Origin: CAIWHR01 sp039915505
GTDB taxonomy: Bacteria; Pseudomonadota; Gammaproteobacteria; Burkholderiales; Casimicrobiaceae
NCBI GenBank assembly: GCA_039915505.1
Contig: JBDSND010000145.1
Coordinates: 34,247-98,246 of the forward strand
DNA: 64,000 nt
Direction of reading: 5' to 3'
Of the stretch, positions 16,979 to 25,740 are shown piece after piece. A program made the position numbers and the translations under genes. Positions within the stretch are counted from its first letter, which is position 1. Each line of letters starts with the position of its first letter. The notes under the pieces were generated by a model that was not told the DNA's origin, ran no database searches, and saw only the letters and a list, made by a program, of their open reading frames with translations.

Positions 16979-17395
16979 TCAGGCGCGCCGACGGCGTGAC
17001 CACCACGCCCCGAGCTCGCCAACGATCCCGCGCCGGAAGGCGAGGACGCAGACCACGAAGATCGTTCCAGTCACGATCGTGACCCACTCGCCGAGGCCCG
17101 AAAAGTAGTTCTCGATACTGATGATGGCGAAGGCCCCCACCACCGGCCCGAATACCGTCCCCATCCCGCCCAACAGCGTCATCAGCACGACTTCGCCGGA
17201 CATCTGCCATTGCACGTCGGTCAGCGATGCAAGCTGGAACACGATCGCCTTGGTCGCCCCCGCGAGCCCCGAAAGCGCCGCCGACAGGATGAAAGCAAGG
17301 AGCTTGAAGCGATCGGCGTCGCAGCCTAACGAGATCGCCCTAGGCTCATTGTCCCGGATTGCCTTCAGGACATTACCGAACGGTGAATGGATCAC
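16979..17395 (-). pseudogene. livM: 3' fragment of livM (branched-chain amino acid ABC permease)
   Basis: 138 codons matching only the C-terminal part of LivM: HSPFGNVLKAIRDNEPRAIS is the cytoplasmic loop and MSGEVVLMTLLGGMGTVFGP the following helix. The N-terminal half, with its first membrane segments, is absent. It is joined directly to the 5' end of a livK-like gene, so a deletion removed most of livK, any livH and the start of livM. The remaining frame could still be entered at a GTG overlapping the livK-stub stop (GTGA), but it cannot make a complete permease. Confidence 0.85.
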
Positions 17396-17529
17396 CCGGT
17401 GTACAGGCTCGACATGTCGGACAGGACGTCGAGCTTGATGACGTTGTCCGAGACCTGCGCACGGGCGGCGCCGCCACCGAGCGCAGCCGCGAGGCCGATT
17501 GCGAGCAGGCTGCGTTTCATCTTAGTCAT
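17392..17529 (-). pseudogene. livK: 5' fragment of livK-type branched-chain amino acid binding protein
   Basis: 45 codons: a Sec signal peptide (MKRSLLAIGLAAALGGGAARA) and the first mature residues VSDNVIKLDVLSDMSSLYTG, which match the N-terminus of periplasmic amino-acid-binding proteins in livFGHMK clusters (normally about 400 aa). The frame then hits TGA at the junction with the livM fragment. It lies 41 bp downstream of livF. An AGGAG ribosome binding site upstream is still visible. Confidence 0.85.
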
Positions 17530-17570
17530 AGAGTTCAGTTCTTCTCTCCTCAAGCGGGTGGCTATCTCGG

Positions 17571-18320
17571 TCAGACGCCGAGGTAGTCGTGCAACTTCGC
17601 CATATTGGCGTCGAGGTCCGCGTTGGGGATCATGTCCACCACGCGGCCGTGATCCATTACGTAGTGGCGGTCCGCCACGGTCGCTGCGAACCGAAAGTTC
17701 TGCTCCACCAAGAGAATCGTGAAGCCCTCCGATTTGAGCCTGGAGATGGTGCGGCCGATCTGCTGCACGATCACCGGCGCGAGGCCCTCCGTCGGCTCGT
17801 CGAGCAGCAGCAAGCGCGCACCGGTGCGCAGGATTCGGCCGATGGCGAGCATCTGCTGCTCGCCGCCGGAAAGCTTGGTGCCCTGGCTGCCGAGTCGCTC
17901 CTTGAGATTGGGGAAGAGCTCGAAAATCTGGTCGAGCGACAGCCCCCCCGCCTTGACCACCGGCGGCAGCAGCAGGTTCTCCTCCACCGACAGGCTCGCG
18001 AAAATGCCTCGCTCCTCGGGGCACCAGGCGATACCACGACGGGCGATGCGGTTGGAGGCGAGCGCAATGATGTCGTCGCCCTCGTAGACGACCGAGCCGG
18101 TGCGCCGCGGCACGATCCCCATGATCGACTTCAAGGTGGTGGTCTTGCCCGCGCCGTTGCGCCCGAGCAGGGTCACGACCTCGCCGGTGCGCACCTCGAA
18201 GTCGACGCCATGCAGGATATGGGATTCGCCGTACCAGGCGTTGAGGCCCCGCACCTCGAGCAAAGGCGCGGCCGCCATCGCCGGCGCGGCGTCCTGCGCC
18301 ACCGCGCGCTCGTCAGGCAT
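17571..18320 (-). CDS. livF: Branched-chain amino acid ABC ATP-binding protein LivF
   Basis: 249 aa and intact. Walker A GRNGAGKTTT, Q-loop region PEERGIFASLSVEENL, signature LSGGEQQMLAIGRIL, Walker B LLLLDEPTEGLAP and H-loop-type VEQNFRFA (Gln/Asn is usual in LivF). The start overlaps the livG stop by about 8 bp. It is the only undamaged member of the local liv cluster, and its partner subunits here are broken, so it may be a remnant under weak selection or serve another transporter. Confidence 0.93.
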   Translation of the reverse strand: MPDERAVAQDAAPAMAAAPLLEVRGLNAWYGESHILHGVDFEVRTGEVVTLLGRNGAGKTTTLKSIMGIVPRRTGSVVYEGDDIIALASNRIARRGIAWCPEERGIFASLSVEENLLLPPVVKAGGLSLDQIFELFPNLKERLGSQGTKLSGGEQQMLAIGRILRTGARLLLLDEPTEGLAPVIVQQIGRTISRLKSEGFTILLVEQNFRFAATVADRHYVMDHGRVVDMIPNADLDANMAKLHDYLGV

Positions 18321-19067
18321 GCACCTGGCCCAGGTACGCTTCCACGACCCGCGGATGCTTCGACACCGTGGCGTAATCGCCCTGAGCGAGAATCTCGCCG
18401 CGGGCCAGCACAGTGATGTGATCGGACAGGTTCGATACCACCGACAGGTTGTGCTCGACCATCACCACGGTGCGATTGGCCGCGACCTGCTTGATGAGCG
18501 CGGAAATGCGCTCGACGTCCTCGTGGGTCATGCCGGCAGTCGGTTCGTCGAGCAGCATCATCTCCGGCTCGAGGGCGAGGGTGGTGGCGATCTCGAGTGC
18601 CCGCTTGCGGCCGTAGGCGAGCTCGCCGGCCGGCGTGTCGATGAACGCCGTAAGACCCACGGCCTCCACGAGCTCGCGGGCACGCGGGGTCAACGTCTCG
18701 AGCACGTCGCGGGAGCGCCAGCAATCATAGGAATGCCCGCGCTTGCGCTACAAGGCCACGCGCACGTTCTCCAGGACGTGAGGTTCGGGAACACGGCGGA
18801 GATCTGGAAAGAGCGCACGAGCCCCATCCGGGCAATCGCTGCGGGTCGCGAGCCGGTGATCTCCCGCCCGTTGAAAATGATCTGGCCGCGTGTCGGTGTC
18901 AGGAAATGCGACAGCAGGTTGAAGCAGGTGGTTTTGCCAGCCCCGTTGGGGCCGATGAGGGCGTGGATGGTGCCTCGGGTAATCGAGAGATCGACGTCTT
19001 TGACGGCGACGAATCCCTTGAATTCCTTGGTGAGCTGCCGGGTTTCCAGGATCGTGTCGTCGGCCAT
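18313..19067 (-). pseudogene. livG: livG, branched-chain amino acid ABC ATPase, frameshifted with stop
   Basis: The N-terminal part (MADDTILETRQLTKEFKGF, Walker A GPNGAGKTT) is in frame from 19067 to about 18787 (VFPNLT). One base is then missing. The expected continuation (VLENVRVAL) is in another frame, where a TAG also replaces the CAG of the usual ALQRKRGH. The remainder (LETLTPRARELVEAVGL, signature-type AYGRKRALEIATTL, Walker B MMLLDEPTAGM, VEHNLSVV) runs intact to 18313. Two independent disabling changes make sequencing error less likely. Confidence 0.9.
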
Positions 19068-19117
19068 CGCGTGCCGGCGCCGTCTACGCGCGCCTCCTCC
19101 TCCCGAGTGTGGCCCGA

Positions 19118-19146
19118 ATTATGCTCAACCGCGGGGTGGTTGGCAA
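19118..19146 (-). promoter_or_regulatory. Sigma70-like promoter upstream of livG
   Basis: Minus strand: -35 TTGCCA (19141-19146), 17-bp spacer, -10 CATAAT (19118-19123). About 50 bp from the livG start. It appears intact although most genes behind it are broken. The rest of the 225-bp spacer to the enoyl-CoA hydratase gene shows nothing further. Confidence 0.6.
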
Positions 19147-19292
19147 TGCGAACGTAGGGCGAACGCAGAGCGGCGATGCACCACGCGAGAGCATGCCCGA
19201 AACCGGCGTTCTACACCTCCGTTCTGTCGCACGCGGCGGTTACCCGGGCGGCGCGCCCGGTTCCCGGGTTTCGGGCGGCGGGCGGATGTCCG

Positions 19293-20090
19293 TCAGAGGT
19301 CCCAGCGCGGTGTGCGCTTGGCGACGAACGCAGCGACTCCTTCCTGTGCCTCCGGCGCGAGCATGCCGCGGGTGATCTCATCCGACGCGCATTGGTAGGC
19401 ATCAACCAGCGGTCGCTCCAGTTGATCGTAGAAGAACCGCTTGCCCGCCGCGACCACCGCAGCGGGCTTGTCCATCATCTGGTGCGCGAGCGCCGCCGTG
19501 GTCGCATCCAACGCGTCGCGCGGGGTAACCCTGTTTACGAGACCCCACGCCAGTGCAGTGGGCGCGTCGACGAATGCCCCGGTCAGCAGCATCTCGAAGG
19601 CACGCTTCCTGCCGATGTTGCGCGAGACGGGTACGGCGGGCGTCGCGCAGAACAACCCGAAGTTGATGCCGGACGTGGCGAATCGCGCATCGTCGCTGGC
19701 GACCGCGAGATCCGCCGCCGCAACGAGCTGGCATCCCGCCGCCGTCGCAATGCCATGGACCTTGGCGATCACCGGCTGCGGCAGCCGCTCGATGGTCATC
19801 ATCACGTCCGAGCAGCGCGCAAAGAGATCGGCGAGGAACGGCTCGTTGGCATTGGCGAGCATTTCCTTCAAATCATGACCCGGACAGAACGCCCGCCCGG
19901 CGCCCGCGAGGATCACGACCCGCACCGTCGTATCTTCGCCGATGGCGACCAGCTCGGCCTTGAGCGTGTCGAGGGTTGCGGAGTCGAGCGCATTGAACTG
20001 TGCTGGACGGTTGAGGGTGAGGGTCGCTATACCGCCGTCGTCGACGCGGCGCACACGCGGCTCGACATTGGCTTCGAAGGGTGCGTTCAT
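19293..20090 (-). CDS. Enoyl-CoA hydratase/isomerase family protein
   Basis: Crotonase-fold enzyme acting on acyl-CoA substrates. 265 aa from ATG 20090. The oxyanion-hole segments are AGAGRAFCPGHDLKEM and HGIATAAGCQLVAAADLAVA. It has a Gln-Leu at the usual second catalytic region and lacks the typical GxxE Glu, so hydratase activity is not certain; it resembles ECHDC3-type proteins. It ends TPRWDL. It follows the acyl-CoA ligase by 8 bp, so the two probably act on one substrate. Confidence 0.9.
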   Translation of the reverse strand: MNAPFEANVEPRVRRVDDGGIATLTLNRPAQFNALDSATLDTLKAELVAIGEDTTVRVVILAGAGRAFCPGHDLKEMLANANEPFLADLFARCSDVMMTIERLPQPVIAKVHGIATAAGCQLVAAADLAVASDDARFATSGINFGLFCATPAVPVSRNIGRKRAFEMLLTGAFVDAPTALAWGLVNRVTPRDALDATTAALAHQMMDKPAAVVAAGKRFFYDQLERPLVDAYQCASDEITRGMLAPEAQEGVAAFVAKRTPRWDL

Positions 20091-20098
20091 GTCATCTC

Positions 20099-21730
20099 CT
20101 ATTCGATCGCGGTCGTCGATTTGGCGCGCTCGCGAAGGATGAATTTCTGGATCTTGCCCGTCGAGGTCTTTGGCAACTCGCCGAACACAACCCGCTTCGG
20201 CGCCTTGAAGCGCGCGAGATGCTGCCGGCAATGCTCGATGATGGCTGCTTCCGACGCCGTCGCGTCCGGCTTGAGCTCCACGAAGGCGCACGGCGTCTCG
20301 CCCCACTTTGCGTCGGGCTGCGCCACCACCGCAGCGGCCAGCACCGCCGGGTGGTGGTACAGGGCATCCTCGACCTCCAGTGAGCTGATGTTCTCCCCGC
20401 CAGAGATGATCACATCCTTGGAGCGGTCCTTGATTTTCACGTAGCCATCGGGTTGCATCACCGCGAGATCGCCCGAATGGAACCACCCCCCGGCAAAGGC
20501 GGCTGCTGTGGCGGCGGGGTTCTTGAGATAGCCCTTCATGGTGATATTGCCGCGGAACATGATTTCGCCCATGGTCTCGCCGTCCCAGGGGACCTCCGTC
20601 ATGGTGTCGGGATCCATCACCGTCATGTCCTCCTCGCAGGTATAACGCACGCCCTGGCGACCGTTGCGCTCGGTGCGTGCGCCGATGTCGAGCGCGTCCC
20701 AGGCGGCGTGCTTGGCGCATACCGCTGCCGGGCCGTAGGTCTCGGTGAGACCGTAAACGTGGGTGATGTCGAAGCCCATTCGTTCCATGCCTTCGATCAC
20801 AGCCGCGGGCGGCGCCGCGCCCGCGACCAGGCAATGCACCGGGTGATCGATGCCCGTCTTCCACGCCACGGGGGCGTTGATCAAGGCGTTATGCACGATC
20901 GGCGCGCCGCAGTAGTGGCTCACGCGGTGCTGGCGAATCGCGTCCAGGATGAGCTTGGCGTCGACCTTGCGCAGGCAGACGTTGGTGCCAGCGTTGGCGG
21001 CCATCGTCCAGGGAAAGCACCAGCCGTTGCAATGGAACATCGGCAGGGTCCACAGGTATACAGCGTGACGCGGCATACCCCAGTCGATGATATTGGACAG
21101 CGCGTTGAGGTAAGCACCGCGGTGGTGATAGACAACTCCCTTCGGATTGCCCGTGGTGCCCGAGGTGTAGTTGAGCGCGATCGCGGTCCATTCGTCGTCG
21201 GGCAGCGACCACGCGAAGGCCGGGTCGCCATCGGCAATGAAAGCCTCGTAGTCCACGGTGCCGAGACGCTCGCCTCCCGGTCCTTCCGCGTCATCGACGT
21301 CGATCACCAGGATCGCCGCGTCGAGCGCGGCCAGCGCGGGCTTGATGACCGGGGCGTACTCGGTGTCGGTGATGAGCACCTTCGCCTCGCCATGCTGGAG
21401 CATGAACGCGATGGCGTTGGCATCGAGTCGGGTATTGAGAGTATTGAGCACGCCGCCGGACATCGGGACGCCGAAGTGGGCCTCGAACATCTCGGGCGTA
21501 TTCGCCGTCATCAGCGCCACGGTATCGCCCACTCCGACCCCGGAGCGTGAGAGCGCAGATGCGAGTCGACGGCAGCGCGCGTACGATTCACGCCAGGTGT
21601 AGCGGCGCGCCCCATGGATCACCGCCGTGTGGTCCGGGTAGGTGTAGGCGGCACGGGCGATCAGCGACAACGGCGACAGGGACGCGTAGTTGGCGGCGTT
21701 GCGGTCGAGGTCCCGTTCGAAGGGGTTCAT
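20099..21730 (-). CDS. Acyl-CoA synthetase (AMP-forming), long/medium-chain type
   Basis: Activates a carboxylic acid to its CoA thioester through an acyl-adenylate. 543 aa from MNPFERDLD (ATG 21730). The AMP-binding motif is LNYTSGTTGNPKGVVYHHRG, A5 is VYGLTETYGP, A7 WFHSGDLAVMQPDGY, A8 IKDRSKDVIISGGENIS and the C-terminal Lys motif PKTSTGKIQKF. The sequence style matches DMSP/propionate-type or medium-chain ligases (FadK/AlkK-like); the exact acid cannot be told. Paired with the downstream crotonase. Confidence 0.93.
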   Translation of the reverse strand: MNPFERDLDRNAANYASLSPLSLIARAAYTYPDHTAVIHGARRYTWRESYARCRRLASALSRSGVGVGDTVALMTANTPEMFEAHFGVPMSGGVLNTLNTRLDANAIAFMLQHGEAKVLITDTEYAPVIKPALAALDAAILVIDVDDAEGPGGERLGTVDYEAFIADGDPAFAWSLPDDEWTAIALNYTSGTTGNPKGVVYHHRGAYLNALSNIIDWGMPRHAVYLWTLPMFHCNGWCFPWTMAANAGTNVCLRKVDAKLILDAIRQHRVSHYCGAPIVHNALINAPVAWKTGIDHPVHCLVAGAAPPAAVIEGMERMGFDITHVYGLTETYGPAAVCAKHAAWDALDIGARTERNGRQGVRYTCEEDMTVMDPDTMTEVPWDGETMGEIMFRGNITMKGYLKNPAATAAAFAGGWFHSGDLAVMQPDGYVKIKDRSKDVIISGGENISSLEVEDALYHHPAVLAAAVVAQPDAKWGETPCAFVELKPDATASEAAIIEHCRQHLARFKAPKRVVFGELPKTSTGKIQKFILRERAKSTTAIE

Positions 21731-21876
21731 GGGTGAGGCCTTGGCGTGGATGACCGGCAAGTCGCATCATACTTCCCGGCAAACCCGGTCCGGCGCGGCG
21801 CCGGGGACAGGGCGGAGGCGGGCGTAACAGGGTAGAGTGCGGCCCTTGCGCCGCGTCGGCAACGCATCGGACGGAC

Positions 21877-22431
21877 ATGGGCCATCGACTCTCCAAGATC
21901 GTCACCCGCACCGGGGACGCCGGCACCACGGGCCTGGGCGACGGTACCCGGGTGGCGAAGGACACCCCGCGGATCGCCGCAATCGGCGACGTGGACGAAC
22001 TCAACTCGAATCTCGGCGTGCTCCTCGCCGAGACGCTGCCCGAGGCCGTGGCCACGTGCCTCCACGAGGTGCAGCACGACCTGTTCGACCTGGGTGGCGA
22101 GCTTTCGATTCCCGGTCACACCGCGGTGTCCGAGGAGCACATCGGCCGTCTGGAGGATGCCGTGGAGGCGTTCAATGCCGATCTGCTGCCGCTCAAGGAA
22201 TTCATCCTCCCCGGCGGCAGTCGTCCGGCCGCGATCGCCCACGTATGCCGCACCGTCTGCCGGCGCGCCGAGCGGGCGGTCGTGGCCCTGGCAGCGACCG
22301 AGCCGGTCAGCGAGCCGACACGCCGCTACCTGAACCGGCTCTCCGACCTCCTCTTCGTCCTCGCCCGCACCCTCAACCGCGCCGCCGGTGGGCACGATAT
22401 CCTGTGGCAACGGCAGCGTAGGGCCGAGTAA
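21877..22431 (+). CDS. Cob(I)alamin adenosyltransferase, PduO type
   Basis: Makes adenosylcobalamin from cob(I)alamin and ATP. 184 aa. The ATP-binding N-terminus is SKIVTRTGDAGTTGLGDGTR. Also conserved are GDVDELNS and the C-terminal helix CRRAERAVVAL with YLNRLSDLLFVLAR. Divergent from the acyl-CoA ligase across a 146-bp spacer. No B12-dependent enzyme gene is present in the window. Confidence 0.95.
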   Translation: MGHRLSKIVTRTGDAGTTGLGDGTRVAKDTPRIAAIGDVDELNSNLGVLLAETLPEAVATCLHEVQHDLFDLGGELSIPGHTAVSEEHIGRLEDAVEAFNADLLPLKEFILPGGSRPAAIAHVCRTVCRRAERAVVALAATEPVSEPTRRYLNRLSDLLFVLARTLNRAAGGHDILWQRQRRAE

Positions 22432-22483
22432 GCCTGTTCACACTCGCCGCATCCGAATCCTCTCAGAAACCGTACAACTCTCC

Positions 22484-23089
22484 ATGTCTATCGATCTGGG
22501 CGAACGCAGCGCGCGGCTCGCCGACCTCCTCGCCCGCACCGCGCTCGCTGACCAAGGGGCGTTCGCGGAACTCTACCGCGCCACCTCGGCTCGCCTGTTC
22601 GGGGTGGCGCTGCGCATCCTGCGTGATTCTCCGGCGGCTGAGGAAGTGCTGCAGGACGTGTTCGTGAGCGTCTGGCATCACGCCGGCTCCTACGCCACTG
22701 GCAAGAGCCAGCCGCTGACGTGGCTGACGAGCATCGTCCGTAACCGCTGCCTCGACCGGCTGCGGCGCCGGGAGATCGACACCGTGCCTATCTCGCGTGA
22801 CGCCAACGACGATGACGGCAGCGGCGGTGCTGATTTCGACATCGCATCCGATGCGCCCTCCCCGGTCGACATGCTGCTCGCCGGTGCCGACAGCCGTTCG
22901 GTACGCGCGTGCGTCGATACACTGGAGCGTGGCCAGAAGCAGGCGATCGCCCTGGCCTTCTACCAAGGCATGAGCCACCAGGAGCTCGCCCGGCAGCTGC
23001 GCGAGCCACTGGGCACGGTCAAGTCCTGGGTGCGGCGTGGACTGGAACGGCTGCGCCAGTGCCTCGACCGGTCCGGATACGTGCACTGA
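22484..23089 (+). CDS. ECF RNA polymerase sigma factor (SigK/RpoE-like)
   Basis: 201 aa from ATG 22484. Region 2 is FAELYRATSARLFGVALRIL with AAEEVLQDVFVSVWHHA. A linker rich in Asp/Gly follows (DANDDDGSGGADFD). Region 4 contains MSHQELARQLREPLGTVKSW and VRRGLERLRQCL. The stop overlaps the anti-sigma start (TGATG), a typical sigma/anti-sigma pairing. No clear cognate promoter was identified. Confidence 0.93.
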   Translation: MSIDLGERSARLADLLARTALADQGAFAELYRATSARLFGVALRILRDSPAAEEVLQDVFVSVWHHAGSYATGKSQPLTWLTSIVRNRCLDRLRRREIDTVPISRDANDDDGSGGADFDIASDAPSPVDMLLAGADSRSVRACVDTLERGQKQAIALAFYQGMSHQELARQLREPLGTVKSWVRRGLERLRQCLDRSGYVH

Positions 23090-23799
23090 TGGATCTCGGT
23101 CGAACCGATCGCATCGGCCGCCTCGAGGCGCTCGCCGCCGAGTACGCGCTCGGCACGCTATCGGCGCGCGTCCGCCGACGTCTTGCCGCCCAAGCCCGCC
23201 AGGATGCCAAGGTCGCCGGGGTACTGCGGGCATGGGAGCATCGCCTGGCCGGGCTGGCGGAGGGCATACCCGAAGTCACTCCGGCGCCGCGGGTATGGGA
23301 AGGCGTACGCGCCCGCCTGGGCATGGGCGCCGAGCCCGCAACGGCCGGGGGCTGGTGGCAAAGTCTCGGGCTCTGGCGTGGTCTCGCCGCGACCGGGTTT
23401 GCCCTTGCCGTGGCGGTGGGCGTTGCACTGACTTCACTGTCTCCGTCCGATCAGGGCGAAGCGCTGGTCGTGGTGCTCGCCGGTCAGGACGCGCGACCGG
23501 CCCTGGTGGCCTCCGCCAATCGTGGCAGCCGGACGCTGCTCGTCAAGGTGGTCGGCGCTGCGCCGGTGCCACCGGATCGCACCCTGGAACTGTGGGCGCT
23601 TCCCCAGGGCGGCACCCCGGCGTCCCTGGGCGTGCTCACGGCCGAGGGCGTGATGCGCGTGACCCTGACGGCGCCGGCCGAGTCCGCATTCCGTAACGTC
23701 CCGGCCCTGGCGGTCAGCCTGGAGCCCACAGGAGGCTCGCCGACCGGCCAGCCCACTGGACCCGTGCTGTACTCGGGCCCGATCCAGCGGTTCTACTGA
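23089..23799 (+). CDS. Anti-sigma factor, RskA family
   Basis: 236 aa membrane protein expected to hold the upstream sigma factor. The N-terminal cytoplasmic anti-sigma domain includes LEALAAEYALGTLSARVRRR, without an HxxxCxxC zinc motif. One transmembrane segment lies at about 105-125 (GLAATGFALAVAVGVAL). The periplasmic RskA domain has PPDRTLELWALPQGG and LAVSLEPTGGSPTGQPTGPV, the usual C-terminal motif. Starts within the sigma gene stop codon. Confidence 0.93.
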   Translation: MDLGRTDRIGRLEALAAEYALGTLSARVRRRLAAQARQDAKVAGVLRAWEHRLAGLAEGIPEVTPAPRVWEGVRARLGMGAEPATAGGWWQSLGLWRGLAATGFALAVAVGVALTSLSPSDQGEALVVVLAGQDARPALVASANRGSRTLLVKVVGAAPVPPDRTLELWALPQGGTPASLGVLTAEGVMRVTLTAPAESAFRNVPALAVSLEPTGGSPTGQPTGPVLYSGPIQRFY

Positions 23800-23861
23800 C
23801 AGCCTCTGCCTGGCGCCCATGATCGCGCCGGGCGGGCCAGCGATTCGGCCTTGCGGCGGCC

Positions 23862-24098
23862 TCAGCTCTGCTCGGCGGTCGTTCCGTCGCTGCAGTCCAA
23901 CGAGTGACCGCTCAGGTCGACACGCGGCGCAGACGCCATTTCTTGAACGGCTGGTCGCTTCGCGAGCGTACCCCGCCCGGCACTGGTCGTGTAGCTGGCC
24001 GGCAGGACCACCATGGTGGCGAGCGTAGCGACCGATGCAAGCGCGGCCGCGATGCCGCCGAAGGTCGAGAACATCGAGGGGGTGTCGTAGCGCTTCAT
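23862..24098 (-). CDS. Small single-pass membrane protein, unknown
   Basis: 78 aa, convergent with the anti-sigma gene. The ATG at 24098 follows AAGGAG, 7 nt upstream. Positive N-terminus (MKRYDTPSM), one hydrophobic segment at about 13-38 (TFGGIAAALASVATLATMVV), then a polar tail. I do not recognise a family. Proximity to an ECF pair is suggestive of an envelope role, but that is only context. Confidence 0.6.
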   Translation of the reverse strand: MKRYDTPSMFSTFGGIAAALASVATLATMVVLPASYTTSAGRGTLAKRPAVQEMASAPRVDLSGHSLDCSDGTTAEQS

Positions 24099-24354
24099 CG
24101 CCGGCTCCTTGAGGGTGGGGTACGGCCCTTGGATGCGGTCAGGCGGCAATCCGGATTCAACCGACTCACGCAACGACGCCGACGATGCATCGTATGGCGA
24201 GCGGCCTGTCGGCCACGACGTCGAGACGAACGCCGCCGAGCGCGGCGCGAGGCACCACCGGAGGCGATGAAACGGGCGCGGGCGCGCCGACCGGCGACGC
24301 GCCGTGGTGGATGGGTGGCCGCGCCACCCAGCGACAATCTCTTGACGCTTCCGA

Positions 24355-25740
24355 CTAGCGCCGCTTCAGGTCGTAGCCATCGGCGCGGTCGCTCATCTCC
24401 CAGCCGGCGGCCTGCAATGCCGCACGCAGCCGATCCGCTTCGGCCCAGTCGCGAACCTTGCGCGCAGTGGCGCGCGCCTCGGCCAGCGTACGCACCTCGC
24501 GGGGGACGTCTTCCTGGACCGGTCGCCACGCCGCGAGCCCGAGGCCGAATATGCGGTCGAAGCCGGCCAGGGTCGTGCGCTTCACTCCGGCAGCGGACTC
24601 GCCGCGAAGCATGTCCCAGGCGACCGCCAGCGCCCGCGGCACGTTGAGGTCGTCGTGGACGTGGGCGTTAAAGCGCGCCACGGCATCCGCATCGGCGTCG
24701 CTGCCGTCGTCGACCAAGGCATGGAAGCCATGGCGCAAACGGGCGAGCCCGGTGGCGGCCGCGTCGAGCGCATCCCACGTGAAATTGAGCTGCGTGCGGT
24801 AGTGCGCCGTGAGACAGAGATAGCGAAATGCCAGGGGATCGTAGCCGCGGTCTAGCAGTGCTTGCACCCGCAGGAATTCACCCGCCGACTTCGCCATCTT
24901 GGTGTCGTTCTGCAACAGGAAATAACCGTGCATCCAGAAATTCGCAAGCCGCGTCCCGGCCCGAGCCTCGGTTTGCGCGATCTCGTTGGTGTGATGCACC
25001 GGGATGTGATCCTCGCCGCCGCAATGGATGTCGAAGAAATCACCCAGATACTTCTGTGCCATCGCCGAGCACTCGATGTGCCAGCCGGGGAAGCCGCGTC
25101 CCCAGGGACTGTCCCATTCCATCTGCCGGGTCTCCCCGGGGGCCGAGAATTTCCAGAGCGCGAAGTCGGTGGGGCTGTGCTTCTCTCCCAGATCGACGCG
25201 ACGACCGGCATCGAGGCCCTTGACGTCCAGGCGGGCGAGGTGCCCGTAATCGGGCTGCCGTGCGGTATCGAAATAGATGCCGTCGCTGGTGCGGTAGGTG
25301 AACCCGTTGTGCTCGATCGCCGCAATGAATGCGATCTGCTCGGCAATGTGATCCGTCGCCCGGCAAAGCACCGCCGGCTCCTCGATATTGAGTCGACGCA
25401 TGTCGGCAAGGAAGGCGTCGGTGTAGAGCGCGGCGATTTCCCACGCGGTCTTGCCGGTGCGCCGCGCCCCCTTTTCCATCTTGTCCTCGCCCGTATCGGC
25501 ATCGGAGGTGAGATGGCCCACGTCGGTGATGTTCATCACGTGGCGGACGCGATGGCCGCTCCATTCCAGCACGCGCTTCAGCACGTCCTCGAACAGAAAG
25601 GTGCGGAAATTGCCGATGTGCTGAAAGTCGTACACCGTCGGGCCGCAGGTGTACAGGCCGACCTCTCCGCCTGGCGTAAGGGGCTCGAACGCGCGGAGCG
25701 ACCGGGTGTAGTTGTCGTAGAGATGCAGAGTCGCAGTCAT
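24355..25740 (-). CDS. cysS: Cysteine--tRNA ligase, divergent form
   Basis: 461 aa class I synthetase. The HIGH motif is HIGN in VYDFQHIGNFRTF. The zinc ligands fit Cys of LYTCGPTVYD, Cys of WHIECSAMAQ, and His of DIHCGGEDHIPVHHTNE. The KMSKS loop reads KMAKS (TKMAKSAGEF). Compared with the enteric enzyme, many core positions differ (IHCGGEDHIPVHH instead of IHGGGSDLMFPHH), so it belongs to a distinct branch or was acquired. I cannot tell whether the genome has a second cysS. A 256-bp spacer to the small membrane protein gene shows nothing recognisable. Confidence 0.93.
   Translation of the reverse strand: MTATLHLYDNYTRSLRAFEPLTPGGEVGLYTCGPTVYDFQHIGNFRTFLFEDVLKRVLEWSGHRVRHVMNITDVGHLTSDADTGEDKMEKGARRTGKTAWEIAALYTDAFLADMRRLNIEEPAVLCRATDHIAEQIAFIAAIEHNGFTYRTSDGIYFDTARQPDYGHLARLDVKGLDAGRRVDLGEKHSPTDFALWKFSAPGETRQMEWDSPWGRGFPGWHIECSAMAQKYLGDFFDIHCGGEDHIPVHHTNEIAQTEARAGTRLANFWMHGYFLLQNDTKMAKSAGEFLRVQALLDRGYDPLAFRYLCLTAHYRTQLNFTWDALDAAATGLARLRHGFHALVDDGSDADADAVARFNAHVHDDLNVPRALAVAWDMLRGESAAGVKRTTLAGFDRIFGLGLAAWRPVQEDVPREVRTLAEARATARKVRDWAEADRLRAALQAAGWEMSDRADGYDLKRR

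Noticed and set aside
16979..17395. Complete short LivM-type permease
   Set aside because: Lacks the N-terminal half of the fold and begins exactly at the junction with the livK fragment.
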